A stretch of 64,000 nt of DNA, taken from the NCBI RefSeq assembly GCF_003063265.1, contig NZ_NERU01000001.1:310001-374000 (forward strand). The letters run 5' to 3'. Under the pieces are notes generated by a model. The model had not been told where the DNA came from. It saw only the letters and a program-made list of their open reading frames with translations, and did no database searches. This DNA is from Limnohabitans sp. WS1. Its GTDB lineage: Bacteria > Pseudomonadota > Gammaproteobacteria > Burkholderiales > Burkholderiaceae_C. A program made the position numbers and the translations under genes. This document shows, piece by piece, positions 19,211-27,927 of this stretch (position 1 is the first letter of the stretch; the number at the start of each line of letters is the position of its first letter).

Positions 19211-20082
19211 GCTGTGTTTTTCTTGGGTTTGAGGCTGTCCCAGGTGCTGTCAGGCCAGTGCTGCATGTTGTAAGCCGATGCGCCTGCCGCACCTTGCAGC
19301 ATTCGGCCGCCATCGATGATCACGGCCTCTCCCGTGATGAAGGCGGCACTGTCTGAAATCAAGTACACACACAAGTCGGCCAATTCATGGTGCTGCCCGA
19401 CACGCCGCAGCGCCACACCTTGTTCAATGGGGGCGTCACCGATGCGTTCTTGCGGCATCAGGCGAGACCAAGCACCTTCGGTCGGAAACGGCCCTGGCAC
19501 CACCCCCACGGTGCGAATGCCATAAGGGCCCCATTCGACGGCCAGGCTTTTGATCATGGCCAGTGCACCGGCCTTGGCCATGGCCGATGGCACTGTGAAG
19601 GGCATGCCGGTCAGGGCCGACTGGGTCAGGATGGACATCACCGTGCCTGGGCGTCCAGCCTCGATCCAACGGCGGCCCACGTCCAGGGTGCAGTAGGCCG
19701 AACCCTTGAGCACGATGTCGACCACCGCATCAAAAGCACGCGTGGACAGGCGTTCAGTTCGGGCCAAAAAATTGCCCGCCGCATTGTTGAGCAGCACATC
19801 CAGTGGTGCTTTGGCCCAGATGGCGTCCATCATGTCTTGCACGGCCTGCGCATCCCGTACGTCACAGACATGCGTTTCAATGTCAACACCCAAGGTGCTC
19901 TTGAACTCTTGGGCTGTTTGGCTCAACACGTCTGGGCGTCGACCACAAATCACCAAGTCTGCACCCAAAGCCACATACCGCTGGCCAATGCTTTTGCCCA
20001 AGCCTGTGCCACCACCCGTGATCAGGATGCGCTTGCCCGCCAGCAAATCGGGTCTGTACATCGACATGCCGTGGGCTTTCAT
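19207..20082 (-). CDS. SDR family oxidoreductase
   Basis: Short-chain dehydrogenase/reductase, similar in layout to 2,4-dienoyl-CoA reductases or 3-hydroxyacyl-CoA dehydrogenases. 291 residues; cofactor motif ITGGGTGLGKS (TGxxxGxG, about 20-30), NNAAGNF (about 98-104), and a catalytic region where SILTQSALTGMPFTVPSAMAKAG lacks the canonical YxxxK: the tyrosine position appears replaced, as in dienoyl-CoA reductase-like SDRs. The start at 20082 overlaps the Bug gene stop by four bases; an internal ATG six codons later is possible. Likely redox step on a CoA-bound intermediate. Confidence 0.85.
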   Translation of the reverse strand: MKAHGMSMYRPDLLAGKRILITGGGTGLGKSIGQRYVALGADLVICGRRPDVLSQTAQEFKSTLGVDIETHVCDVRDAQAVQDMMDAIWAKAPLDVLLNNAAGNFLARTERLSTRAFDAVVDIVLKGSAYCTLDVGRRWIEAGRPGTVMSILTQSALTGMPFTVPSAMAKAGALAMIKSLAVEWGPYGIRTVGVVPGPFPTEGAWSRLMPQERIGDAPIEQGVALRRVGQHHELADLCVYLISDSAAFITGEAVIIDGGRMLQGAAGASAYNMQHWPDSTWDSLKPKKNTA

Positions 20083-21056
20083 TCGGGTTGCATGCCAGCC
20101 ATTTTGGAAATACGTGTGAACCGCTCGAGCTCGTCTTGCTGGAATTTCAGCATCGAGTCACCAAAGTAAGGCATGTTGTCTGAACCGGAAGCTTTGTTGA
20201 AGTCCATGCCTTCACGAGAATCCCTGACTTTGACCAAGGCTTCAATGAGCTTTTTCTTGATGGCTTCTGGCGTGCCGGCCTTGACGTAAAACGACGTCCA
20301 GGAGTAGTTCACATATTCAGGAAAACCACTGTCAATGAAGGTCGGGACGTTGGGGAAATCGGGGTGTCTTTTCTCACCTGAGACGGCCAGTGCCTTGAGC
20401 TTGCCTGATTTGATCAAGGCCGCAGCCCCGCCCAGATCGGCAATGCCCACATCCAGTTGATCCCCCATCAGGTCGGTAAAAATTTGAGCGCCCCCTTTGT
20501 AGGTGATGTGGTTGAACTTGACGTCGGCCATGTTGGAAAACCATTCACCTGCCAAACGATAGCCCGCCGAGTAATTGGCCAGGCTCAATGGTTTGGTGGG
20601 ATTCTTTTTGGAATGTTCCACCACATCTTTCAAATGGTTGAACTTGGAATTGCCAGACACCACCCAGACATTCATGTTGCGCGACAGACCGGCCAAAGGC
20701 GTCAAGTCGGTCATGGGGTTGTAGGGGAGATTTTTGATGCTGATGGGATTGACCGAGATGGGTGAATTGCTGGCCAACAAAATCGCGTGACCATCGGCGG
20801 GCAAAGCCAACAAGGCCTGAACCGAAATGATGCCACTGGCACCGGGTTTGTTTTCAACCGTGGCCGACTGACCCAACTGCTTGGCCAGTCGATCGCCAAA
20901 AAAGCGGGCCGAGGTGTCAGAGCCGCTGCCGGCCGTGAAGGGGACAAAAATGCGAAAAGGTTTGGACGGAAAGTCTTTGTCTTGGGCCACTGCCCCTGTG
21001 CACAGGGCCATGGCCAACGACAAAGCGCAGCCGGTGAGAAAGTTTCGCTTGAGCAT
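20079..21056 (-). CDS. Bug family substrate-binding protein within a CoA-metabolism operon
   Basis: Third Bug receptor of the window: 325 residues with leader FLTGCALSLAMALCTGAVAQ and mature start FPSKPFRIFVPFTAGSGSDTSARFF. It contains VENKPGASGIISVQ and HITYKGGAQIFTDLMGDQLDVGIAD, both typical of the family. Because it is translationally coupled to the SDR gene and sits 30 bases after an acyl-CoA dehydrogenase gene, its ligand is probably the acid degraded by this operon. Sensing or capture without a dedicated permease is common for Bug proteins. Confidence 0.88.
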   Translation of the reverse strand: MLKRNFLTGCALSLAMALCTGAVAQDKDFPSKPFRIFVPFTAGSGSDTSARFFGDRLAKQLGQSATVENKPGASGIISVQALLALPADGHAILLASNSPISVNPISIKNLPYNPMTDLTPLAGLSRNMNVWVVSGNSKFNHLKDVVEHSKKNPTKPLSLANYSAGYRLAGEWFSNMADVKFNHITYKGGAQIFTDLMGDQLDVGIADLGGAAALIKSGKLKALAVSGEKRHPDFPNVPTFIDSGFPEYVNYSWTSFYVKAGTPEAIKKKLIEALVKVRDSREGMDFNKASGSDNMPYFGDSMLKFQQDELERFTRISKMAGMQPE

Positions 21057-21086
21057 GTTTTTTGTCTCCTGAGTCAGTTGAAAAAA

Positions 21087-22148
21087 TCACAAACGCGTGA
21101 GGAAAGGCCACAGCATGTTGGCCCCTTGCTTCAAAGCCATCTCGCCGATGCGAGTCTGCCAATGGGTTTCGTTGCCAAACTCGTCACGCCAGGACCAGAG
21201 TCTGCGTGTCAGGTGGTGAAGGTTGTGCTCGCGGGTAAAGCCCATGGCACCATGCACTTGGTGTGCAATTTCGGCCCCTTTGCCTGCCGCTTCACCGGCC
21301 CTGGACTTGGCCACGGCCACGGCAAAGTCCGAAGGTTCATTCTCTGAGGCCTCAATGGCGGCATCCACAGCGGCGGCGCTGGCGGCCACATGGCCTGCCA
21401 AAACCGCCAGCATGTGCTGCACGGCCTGAAATTTGCCAATGGGGCGGCCAAACTGAACACGGTCATTGGCGTACTGCAGGCTGTACGCCAAGGCGCGTTG
21501 CAAAGCACCGGCCATTTGCACCGACCGCATCAAAGCCCCTTCGCACAACAGTCGCTCGTTCGCTTGCGCCAGGGGGGCGACCGCGGCGCAAGGGGTGTTT
21601 TGAAAGTTGAAATCAATGCGGGGTTCACCAGCCAGATTTTTGACCGCTGTGTGGGCCACTGTGGCCAGCGCCTGACGCTCGACCCGCACCACACAAGGCA
21701 CGCCATCTCGCTGCGCCACCAGCACCAAATGGTCACAAGACAGCCCCCAAGGCACGCGGTGAGCCAGGCCCGACAAGCGGGTTTGTTCGCCGTCACCTTG
21801 GAGCTGCAAATGGTCTTTGGTGTGGGCCACGCTGACCGATAAAACGCCCTCGGGCACGCTCAGACCTGCGGCAGACAACAAGCGTCCAGCCAAAAAAGTC
21901 TCGGCCAGTGGCACCGGTGCGCCGTGGAAGGCGCTGCGCCGCAAAACAAAGAGCGCATCGGCATAACTCAAACCACTGCCGCCTTGTTCTTCACTCAGGC
22001 AAGCCTGGGGCAAGCCCACCTCTTGCAGTGCCTGCCAAAGGGCTTGGGGCCAAGTGCCTTCCTCGCTCGACATGAACACTTCTTTGAGGCAATGGGCCTC
22101 ACAAATGCGGTCAACCGTTTTTTCAAGATCGTCACGAATATCGCTCAT
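21087..22148 (-). CDS. Acyl-CoA dehydrogenase, short form
   Basis: FAD-dependent dehydrogenase of acyl-CoA thioesters, 353 residues. Visible landmarks: LPQACLSEEQGGSGLSYADALFVLRR (about 48-73) and the C-terminal flavin-binding helices, ALAYSLQYANDRVQFGRPIGKFQAVQHMLA (about 235-264) and QVHGAMGFTREHNLHHLTRRL (about 310-330). The middle beta domain is degenerate, as in the pairs of unequal acyl-CoA dehydrogenases that act as heterodimers on steroid or cyclic acid side chains. Its start overlaps the stop of the neighbouring dehydrogenase gene by four bases, which supports a heteromeric enzyme. Confidence 0.85.
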   Translation of the reverse strand: MSDIRDDLEKTVDRICEAHCLKEVFMSSEEGTWPQALWQALQEVGLPQACLSEEQGGSGLSYADALFVLRRSAFHGAPVPLAETFLAGRLLSAAGLSVPEGVLSVSVAHTKDHLQLQGDGEQTRLSGLAHRVPWGLSCDHLVLVAQRDGVPCVVRVERQALATVAHTAVKNLAGEPRIDFNFQNTPCAAVAPLAQANERLLCEGALMRSVQMAGALQRALAYSLQYANDRVQFGRPIGKFQAVQHMLAVLAGHVAASAAAVDAAIEASENEPSDFAVAVAKSRAGEAAGKGAEIAHQVHGAMGFTREHNLHHLTRRLWSWRDEFGNETHWQTRIGEMALKQGANMLWPFLTRL

Positions 22149-23296
22149 CGCAGTCCCAATCCTTTGGCAATCATTCCACGCAATATTTCCCGGGTTCCCC
22201 CCCGGATGGTGAAGCCGGGAGCCTTCAACATGTTCATGCCCAGCAATGCGTCAAAGTCGCTGCTGTCGTTGTCCATCACCGGCTCGGTGGGAATCAGTTG
22301 CCGAAATATTTCGGGAATTTCACGCTCAAATGCGGTGCCAATGTCTTTGACCAAAGCCGCTTCAAGAATCGGTTTTTGTCCCTGTGTGAGCATGCCGGCC
22401 ACTGACGTGGACATGCGCCGCAAGGTGGTCAAGTGCGCCACAAAACGACCTATTTCATTGACCGATCTCGCATCGGGTTGGTCGCCCAGTTTTTCCATCG
22501 ACGCCAGCAGCAACTGGTAGGTGCTCAAAAAGCGGTCTGGCCCCGATCGCTCGAAAGCCAATTCACTGGTCACCATGTCCCAGCCACCACCGACTTCACC
22601 CATCACCATGTCATCGGGCACAAAGCATTCATCAAAAACCACTTCGTTCCAGTCGTGTGCGCCATAGATGTTCAGGATGGGGCTCAGGCTCAGGCCGGGT
22701 GATTTCAAGTCGACGATGAATTGAGTCATGCCCGCATGGCGGTCTTCTTCTTTGGGGGCCGTACGCACCAAGGCAATCAGGTAATGCGCACGGTGGGCGC
22801 TGCTGGTCCAGACCTTGGTGCCCGAGAGTTTCCAGCCCCCCTCCACCTTGACGGCTTTGCTTCTGACGGCGGCCAAATCCGAGCCCGAATCGGGCTCGCT
22901 CATGCCGATGGCAAAAAAGCATTCACCCGCTGCAATTTGGGGCAAGATCAGGCGGCGAGCCCGTTCGCTGCCATGACGCAAAATCTGGTTGCCGCTTTGC
23001 CGATCGGCCACCCAGTGCGCCCCCACGGGGGCACCGCCAGCCAGCATCTCTTCGGTCATCACATACCGCTCCAGGGCAGTGCGTTCCTGGCCTCCGTATT
23101 GGCGGGGCCACACCATGCCGATGTAGCCAGCCTGCCCACATTTGCGGCTGAATTCGGCATCGCCTTCAGACCAGGAATTTTTGCGTGGCGTGAAACTCCC
23201 CGCATCCATTTCTCGTTGAAGAAATGCCCGAACCTGCTGTCGCAACAACTGCGCACTCTCGGGCAGCGTCACTGCAGGAAATACAAAATCATGCAT
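22145..23296 (-). CDS. Acyl-CoA dehydrogenase
   Basis: Full-length acyl-CoA dehydrogenase, 383 residues from ATG 23296; a TTG 21 bases earlier is possible but a GAAAGTAGAG Shine-Dalgarno-like run favours 23296. It contains GMVWPRQYGGQERTALERYVMTEEM (about 47-71), the FAD-contacting FFAIGMSEPDSGSDLAAV (about 117-134) and TKVWTSSAHRAHYLIALVRT, then a C-terminal helical domain ending in FTIRGGTREILRGMIAKGLGL. First gene of the six-gene operon; partner of the short dehydrogenase that follows. Confidence 0.9.
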   Translation of the reverse strand: MHDFVFPAVTLPESAQLLRQQVRAFLQREMDAGSFTPRKNSWSEGDAEFSRKCGQAGYIGMVWPRQYGGQERTALERYVMTEEMLAGGAPVGAHWVADRQSGNQILRHGSERARRLILPQIAAGECFFAIGMSEPDSGSDLAAVRSKAVKVEGGWKLSGTKVWTSSAHRAHYLIALVRTAPKEEDRHAGMTQFIVDLKSPGLSLSPILNIYGAHDWNEVVFDECFVPDDMVMGEVGGGWDMVTSELAFERSGPDRFLSTYQLLLASMEKLGDQPDARSVNEIGRFVAHLTTLRRMSTSVAGMLTQGQKPILEAALVKDIGTAFEREIPEIFRQLIPTEPVMDNDSSDFDALLGMNMLKAPGFTIRGGTREILRGMIAKGLGLR

Positions 23297-23447
23297 GTCT
23301 CTACTTTCGCCGGTCAATGAAACTCAGCTCATCTTGAAGCTTTCAATGGGTAAGTCAAGGCAGATCGAGACAACTAGGCGACTCCAAACCCGCGTGGATG
23401 CGAGATGATGAAGCCTTCCAGTTTCATGGACATGAAAGACCACTCTC

Positions 23448-24617
23448 ATGCGTTCTGGCCTCTACAGTTATCCCAACACGCAGCGCATTGTTTATGGCGT
23501 TCCCTTTGTGCAGGCCTTTGCCCAAGAGGTTCAAACGGTGGACGCCCAGCGGGTGTTTGTGTTGGCCAGTGGCAGCTTGACGCGCCACACCGATGTGGTG
23601 GATCAACTCAGAGGAGTCTTGGGTACACGCTGCGTGGGGGTGTTTTCTGACATGCCTGCACACACACCGCGCACAGCTGTGGTCAAGGCGGCACATGAGG
23701 CCTTGAATGCACGGGCCGATCTGATTTTGACGCTGGGGGGCGGCTCGATCACCGATGCCGGAAAAATGCTGACCCTGTGCATGAGCAATGCCATCGACTC
23801 ACCCGAGGACCTGGACCGCTTGGCCACCCGGGTCCATGCCGATGGGCGTGTGGAGCGGCCCGAATTCAATGGCCCCAGCGTGCCCAGCACGGTGATCTCG
23901 ACCACCTTGTCGGCGGGTGAATTCAGCGCCTTGGCCGGTTGCACCGATACGGCCAAGGGGTACAAAGAAAATTTTCTGCACCCCAAAGCGTCACCTCGTA
24001 CCGTGATCCTGGATCCGGCCTTGACGGTCCACACCCCTGAATGGTTGTGGTTGTCTACAGGCCTACGCGCTGTAGACCATGCCGTGGAAGACCTGTGCTC
24101 TGTCAACACCCACCCCATGTCAGAGGCCACCTCCTTTCAGGCCTTGCGCCTTTTGGGCCGAGGTTTGCGGGCCGTCAAAAAAGACCCCTCTGATCTGAAC
24201 GCCCGACTCGATTGCCAGTTGGGGGCATGGATGTCCATCATCGGCTCGAGTGCAGGCGTGCACAAAGGGGCCAGCCATGGCATTGGCCATGTGTTGGGTG
24301 GCACTGCTGGGGTGCCTCATGGGTACACCTCTTGTGTCATGCTGCCCCATGTGATGCGCTACAACCACAGCGTGAACGCCGAGCAACAAAAACGGGTGAG
24401 CGAAGCCTTGGGCGAGCCGAACAAGCCCGCTTGTGATCTGCTGGCCGAATTGGTGGCCGAACTGGGTTTGCCCAGCACCTTGCGCGAGGTGGGGGTGCCC
24501 GCCGACATGCTGGACCTCATTGCGCACAACGCCATGCACGACCGCCTTATCCACACCAACCCCAGAAAAATCCATGGCCCCCAAGATGTGCGCAGCATCC
24601 TGGATGCCGCCTGGTAG
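23448..24617 (+). CDS. Iron-containing alcohol dehydrogenase / maleylacetate reductase-like
   Basis: Group III (Fe-ADH) dehydrogenase of 389 residues, closest in pattern to maleylacetate reductases, which close the chloroaromatic and hydroxyquinol routes to 3-oxoadipate. Visible: a nucleotide-binding LTLGGGSITDAGKMLTL (about 93-109), STTLSAGEFSALAGCTD (about 152) and a metal-binding helix with HKGASHGIGHVLGGTAGVPHG (about 273-293), carrying the conserved histidines. Divergent from the acyl-CoA dehydrogenase operon across 151 bases and immediately followed by an MFS gene, so dehydrogenase and transporter are coupled. Substrate not certain. Confidence 0.82.
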   Translation: MRSGLYSYPNTQRIVYGVPFVQAFAQEVQTVDAQRVFVLASGSLTRHTDVVDQLRGVLGTRCVGVFSDMPAHTPRTAVVKAAHEALNARADLILTLGGGSITDAGKMLTLCMSNAIDSPEDLDRLATRVHADGRVERPEFNGPSVPSTVISTTLSAGEFSALAGCTDTAKGYKENFLHPKASPRTVILDPALTVHTPEWLWLSTGLRAVDHAVEDLCSVNTHPMSEATSFQALRLLGRGLRAVKKDPSDLNARLDCQLGAWMSIIGSSAGVHKGASHGIGHVLGGTAGVPHGYTSCVMLPHVMRYNHSVNAEQQKRVSEALGEPNKPACDLLAELVAELGLPSTLREVGVPADMLDLIAHNAMHDRLIHTNPRKIHGPQDVRSILDAAW

Positions 24618-25817
24618 GTGAGCGGCGTGAAAACTCTGCAAGGCACCCGCCTGGTGTGGGCCATGTGTGTGGGCCAAGTGGGCAATCTATTGCCCCATGT
24701 GGTGGTACCCGCTGTGATGGTTCAGCACCTCATGCCGGTTTGGGGCATGAGCAGCACACAAGCCGGCTTGTTGGCTGCGGCCTATGCTTGTGGCTACATG
24801 GTGGCTGTGCCCGGTTTGACGGCATTGACGGACCGCTTGGACGCCAGACGCATCTTGTTTTGGGGGTCTTTGTGCAGTGCCTTGAGTACCTTGGCCTTTG
24901 CCTGCTTTGCAAACAGTTGGTGGAGCGGGATGGTGTTTTGGGCCATGGCCGGTGCCAGCTTTGCTGGGGCCTATATGCCCGGATTGCGGGCACTGACAGA
25001 CCGCTTGGGGCAGGCCGATGCCTCGCGCAGCATCACCTTGTACACCGCCAGTTATTCCATGGGCGTCGGGTTCTCATTTTTGGTGTCGCAACTGTTGGCC
25101 CAATCCTGGGGCTGGCGTTGGGCGTTTGCCATCACCGCTTTGGGGCCCTTGTACATGATTGTGGTCGCTTGGAAAATGGCCCCACGGCAACCGGTTGTGG
25201 TGCCCGGTCACTTGCTGGACATTCGTCCCGTTTTGCGCAATCGACCGGCCATGGCTTACATCCTGGCTTATGGCGCACATTGCTTTGAACTGTATGGATT
25301 CAGAACCTGGATTGTGGCGTTTTGGGCGTTTGTGGTCGCACGCCATTCAGGGCTACAACTGCCTGACCCCATGTGGGTCAGCTTTGTGGCCTCTTTGCTG
25401 GCCATGCCTGCGAGCATTTTGGGCAATGAACTGTGTTTGCGCTTTGGCCGACAACGTGCATTGACCTGGATTCAGCTGGCCTCTGGCCTGACCGCTTTGC
25501 TGGTGGCTTGGGGGGCGGACGGTTCGCCTTGGTTGCTGCTGGGCTTGTTGGTGGTGTATGCCGTGACCGTACCTGCCGACTCGGGCTCCTTGACGGCCGG
25601 GATGATGTCGCACGCTCAACCATCCTTCAAGGGTCTGACCTTGGCCTTGCACTCCACCGTGGGTTTTGGCTTGTCTGCCTTGTCGGGATGGCTGCTAGGC
25701 CTGGCCTTGGATGCCCATGGCGGTATTCAAGAACCTCAAGCCTGGACAGCCGCATTTGCCGTCCTGGCCATGGGTATTTTTCTGGGACCTTGGGCTTTGC
25801 GGCTCTCAAAATCCTGA
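24618..25817 (+). CDS. MFS transporter
   Basis: Inner-membrane major facilitator protein of about 399 residues with roughly twelve hydrophobic segments. The A-like loop after helix 2 (LTALTDRLDARRILFWGSL, about 72-90) is the family signature. The helix-4 region FAGAYMPGLRALTDRLG also fits. It begins with GTG right at the stop of the dehydrogenase gene; a second GTG three codons later has a better-placed GGTGAG Shine-Dalgarno and may be the true start. It probably imports or exports the substrate of the adjacent dehydrogenase and CoA operon. Confidence 0.85.
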   Translation: MSGVKTLQGTRLVWAMCVGQVGNLLPHVVVPAVMVQHLMPVWGMSSTQAGLLAAAYACGYMVAVPGLTALTDRLDARRILFWGSLCSALSTLAFACFANSWWSGMVFWAMAGASFAGAYMPGLRALTDRLGQADASRSITLYTASYSMGVGFSFLVSQLLAQSWGWRWAFAITALGPLYMIVVAWKMAPRQPVVVPGHLLDIRPVLRNRPAMAYILAYGAHCFELYGFRTWIVAFWAFVVARHSGLQLPDPMWVSFVASLLAMPASILGNELCLRFGRQRALTWIQLASGLTALLVAWGADGSPWLLLGLLVVYAVTVPADSGSLTAGMMSHAQPSFKGLTLALHSTVGFGLSALSGWLLGLALDAHGGIQEPQAWTAAFAVLAMGIFLGPWALRLSKS

Positions 25818-26207
25818 GCTCGGCTGGGGCGCTCTACAAGTCGCATGGCTCAAACAATCAGCGCACCCTGTGTGGGCAATTGACGGAAGTGGTTTTTTTG
25901 AGAGGTTTTTGCCCAGATGAGTAGTTCGAAGGGCAAGGGTGTTCAAGCTGGCGTATGTCCCAAGTGCTTGAGCTTGAAAAGGGTTGGTTTGTGAATATAA
26001 GTAAATTGATATAAATATATAAATTATTTTAATTAAAAACATTAATTAATTATATTTCCTTGAAAATTTGTAAAAGTTGCTGTCAGTCACTTTTTCATGT
26101 GTCAAGAGTTTTTTGCGATGGCGTGTGTATGATTGAATGTCACTCGAATATTTATTTAAATTTATCAAGTGATATTTTCAATAATAATTTTTCCTCTAGA
26201 GGTTTCC
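25818..26207. other. Intergenic region, becoming AT-rich, upstream of outer-membrane gene
   Basis: 390 bases with no convincing gene. The first half has the GC of the flanking genes and contains an 8-base inverted repeat (TTCAAGCT at 25942, AGCTTGAA at 25971). From about 25990 the DNA is strongly AT-rich. TTGAAT near 26133 and TTAAAT 17 bases further could be a promoter for the barrel gene, a weak call. AGAGG at 26198-26202 is the ribosome site for ATG 26208. Confidence 0.5.
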
Positions 26208-26861
26208 ATGATCAAATCACGATTTTTCATTGCCGCATCTTTTGCGGCCATTTCTACGGTGTCCGCTGCTGGTACATTCGACGGTCCTTCCATCCAAGCG
26301 GGTATTGGTTTTAACGCTGCACAAACCACTTTAAAAGACTACAGCCCTGATGGCAAAGTTTCTGACACCAAAGCCGTTGGTAATCTGTCTTTGAATTATT
26401 CAAAGTCTTACGGTGCTTTTAATATGGCTGGTGGTGTTTTCACCATGCTGGGTTCACAAAAATCTGGTTCCTTGCGCAGTTTTTCCGTAGATACTGGCGG
26501 TATCTGGTCTGATGAATTCAAACTCTCCAACGTTTGGGGCATCTCCATTGAGCCAGGTTATAACCTGAATGATTCGGTTCAAGCCTATGCAAAATTCAGC
26601 ATCGTTCGCGCAACTGGCAAAAACACTTTTGATTACACTTTGGATTCAACGCCAGTAGCGGGTGATGCAGGCTCTGCCAGTATGAAACACAATGGCACAG
26701 GTTTCGGTGTTGGTGTCAAGTTTAAAATCACAAATGAGTTGTACGGCACAGTTGAAATTGAAAAAATTAATTTCAACACCAAATCCTATTACACAGATGT
26801 GACTGAAACCTACAAACCAAGCCTTGTCAAAGCCGGTGTGAGCATTGGTTACAAGTTCTGA
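26208..26861 (+). CDS. Outer-membrane beta-barrel protein, low GC
   Basis: A 217-residue exported protein: signal peptide MIKSRFFIAASFAAISTVSAA, then alternating short amphipathic strands rich in Gly, Ser, Thr and aromatic residues (for example SIQAGIGFNAAQTTL, KAVGNLSLNYSKSYGAFNMAGGVF, NGTGFGVGVKFKI), and a terminal phenylalanine in VSIGYKF, the outer-membrane assembly signal. The size suggests an 8 to 10-strand barrel like the OmpW/OmpX-type or DUF-type porin-like proteins; specific function unknown. Base composition is clearly more AT-rich than its surroundings. Strong Shine-Dalgarno, dedicated terminator: an independent, probably well-expressed gene. Confidence 0.8.
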   Translation: MIKSRFFIAASFAAISTVSAAGTFDGPSIQAGIGFNAAQTTLKDYSPDGKVSDTKAVGNLSLNYSKSYGAFNMAGGVFTMLGSQKSGSLRSFSVDTGGIWSDEFKLSNVWGISIEPGYNLNDSVQAYAKFSIVRATGKNTFDYTLDSTPVAGDAGSASMKHNGTGFGVGVKFKITNELYGTVEIEKINFNTKSYYTDVTETYKPSLVKAGVSIGYKF

Positions 26862-26884
26862 TTTTATTTTAAATAAATCACGAA

Positions 26885-26915
26885 TAAAAAAAGGGGCTCA
26901 GGCCCCTTTTTTTAT
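26885..26915 (+). terminator. Strong rho-independent terminator
   Basis: GGGGC-TCAG-GCCCC stem flanked by an A run on the left and a T run on the right, 24 bases after the barrel gene stop. The A and T runs extend the pairing and make it work in both directions. Confidence 0.92.
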
Positions 26916-27109
26916 TGTCTTGCATCGATTATTTATTTATTCTGAATTGCAGTCTCGTCTAATATTTTTAATCAGATGTAAAAAATTCTAAACTACTTTG
27001 AATGTTTATTTGGTGAAATAAAGGGTCTTTGCAAAATCTGAATTGATAGAAGTTCAATTTGCTTTCGGCAACAAAAAAAGCGCCTAAGCGCTTGATTTGT
27101 AATGTGATC

Positions 27110-27197
27110 TGGCGGAAGCGGTGAGATTCGAACTCACGGACCCTTTCGAGTCGCCGGTTTTCAAGACCGGTGCAATCGACCACTCTGCCACGCTTCC
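27110..27197 (-). tRNA. tRNA-Ser (anticodon UGA)
   Basis: Minus-strand cloverleaf: acceptor GGAAGCG pairs with CGCTTCC, D arm after GTGGCAGAGTGG, anticodon stem CCGGT/ACCGG enclosing loop CTTGAAA with anticodon TGA, a long variable arm as in class II serine tRNAs, and the T arm with GTTCGAATC. The discriminator G and an encoded CCA follow at 27110-27113. With CCA it is 88 bases long. Confidence 0.96.
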
Positions 27198-27267
27198 TTG
27201 GAGGTAGATTGTAACGGCTTAGATGCGGGCTTTTGAGGCAGGCGTGTTCAAAAAGAAGCGGTCCGCA

Positions 27268-27927
27268 TCAAGCGGTGGCCAGCATGCCGCGCTTTTCGAT
27301 GAAAGCCACCACTTCGGCCAAGCCGTCCAGGGTTTTCAAGTTGGTCATCACCCAAGGGCGGGTTTCGGGGTTGGGGCGCATGCGGTTGGTGTCGTCGCGC
27401 ATGACTTGCAGGTCAGCGCCCACATGCGGGGCCAGGTCGGTTTTGTTGATGACGAACAGGTCGCTTTTGGTGATGCCGGGGCCGCCTTTGCGCGGAATTT
27501 TTTCGCCCGCCGCCACGTCGATCACGTAGATCGTGAGGTCACTGAGTTCGGGGCTGAAGGTGGCTGCCAGGTTGTCGCCACCGCTCTCGATGAAGACCAC
27601 GTCGGCGTTGGGAAACTTTTCGAGCATGCGGTCAATCGCTTCAAGGTTGATGGACGCGTCTTCGCGGATGGCGGTGTGGGGGCAGCCACCGGTTTCCACG
27701 CCCATGATGCGCTCAGCGGGCAGGGCACCGCTCACCGTCAGCAGGCGCTGGTCTTCTTTGGTGTAGATGTCGTTGGTGATGGCGATCAGGTCCCAGCGCT
27801 CACGCATGTTTTTGCACAGCATCTCGAGCAGCGTGGTTTTGCCAGAGCCAACCGGTCCGCCGATGCCCACGCGCAGAGGAGGAAGCTTTTTGGTGCGGTG
27901 GGGGATGTGGTGCAGTGCAGAAGTCAT
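27268..27927 (-). CDS. ureG: Urease accessory GTPase UreG
   Basis: SIMIBI-class GTPase that delivers nickel to apo-urease in complex with UreD, UreF and UreE. From ATG 27927 it has 219 residues with the P-loop [12 protein letters not shown] (about 21-32), switch region [10 protein letters not shown], the metal-site motif [17 protein letters not shown] (Cys-Pro-His) and [10 protein letters not shown] near the C-terminus (VINKTDL guanine motif). The frame is open further upstream but that part overlaps ureF. Its start overlaps the ureF stop by four bases. Last gene of the urease operon. Confidence 0.96.
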   Translation of the reverse strand: MTSALHHIPHRTKKLPPLRVGIGGPVGSGKTTLLEMLCKNMRERWDLIAITNDIYTKEDQRLLTVSGALPAERIMGVETGGCPHTAIREDASINLEAIDRMLEKFPNADVVFIESGGDNLAATFSPELSDLTIYVIDVAAGEKIPRKGGPGITKSDLFVINKTDLAPHVGADLQVMRDDTNRMRPNPETRPWVMTNLKTLDGLAEVVAFIEKRGMLATA

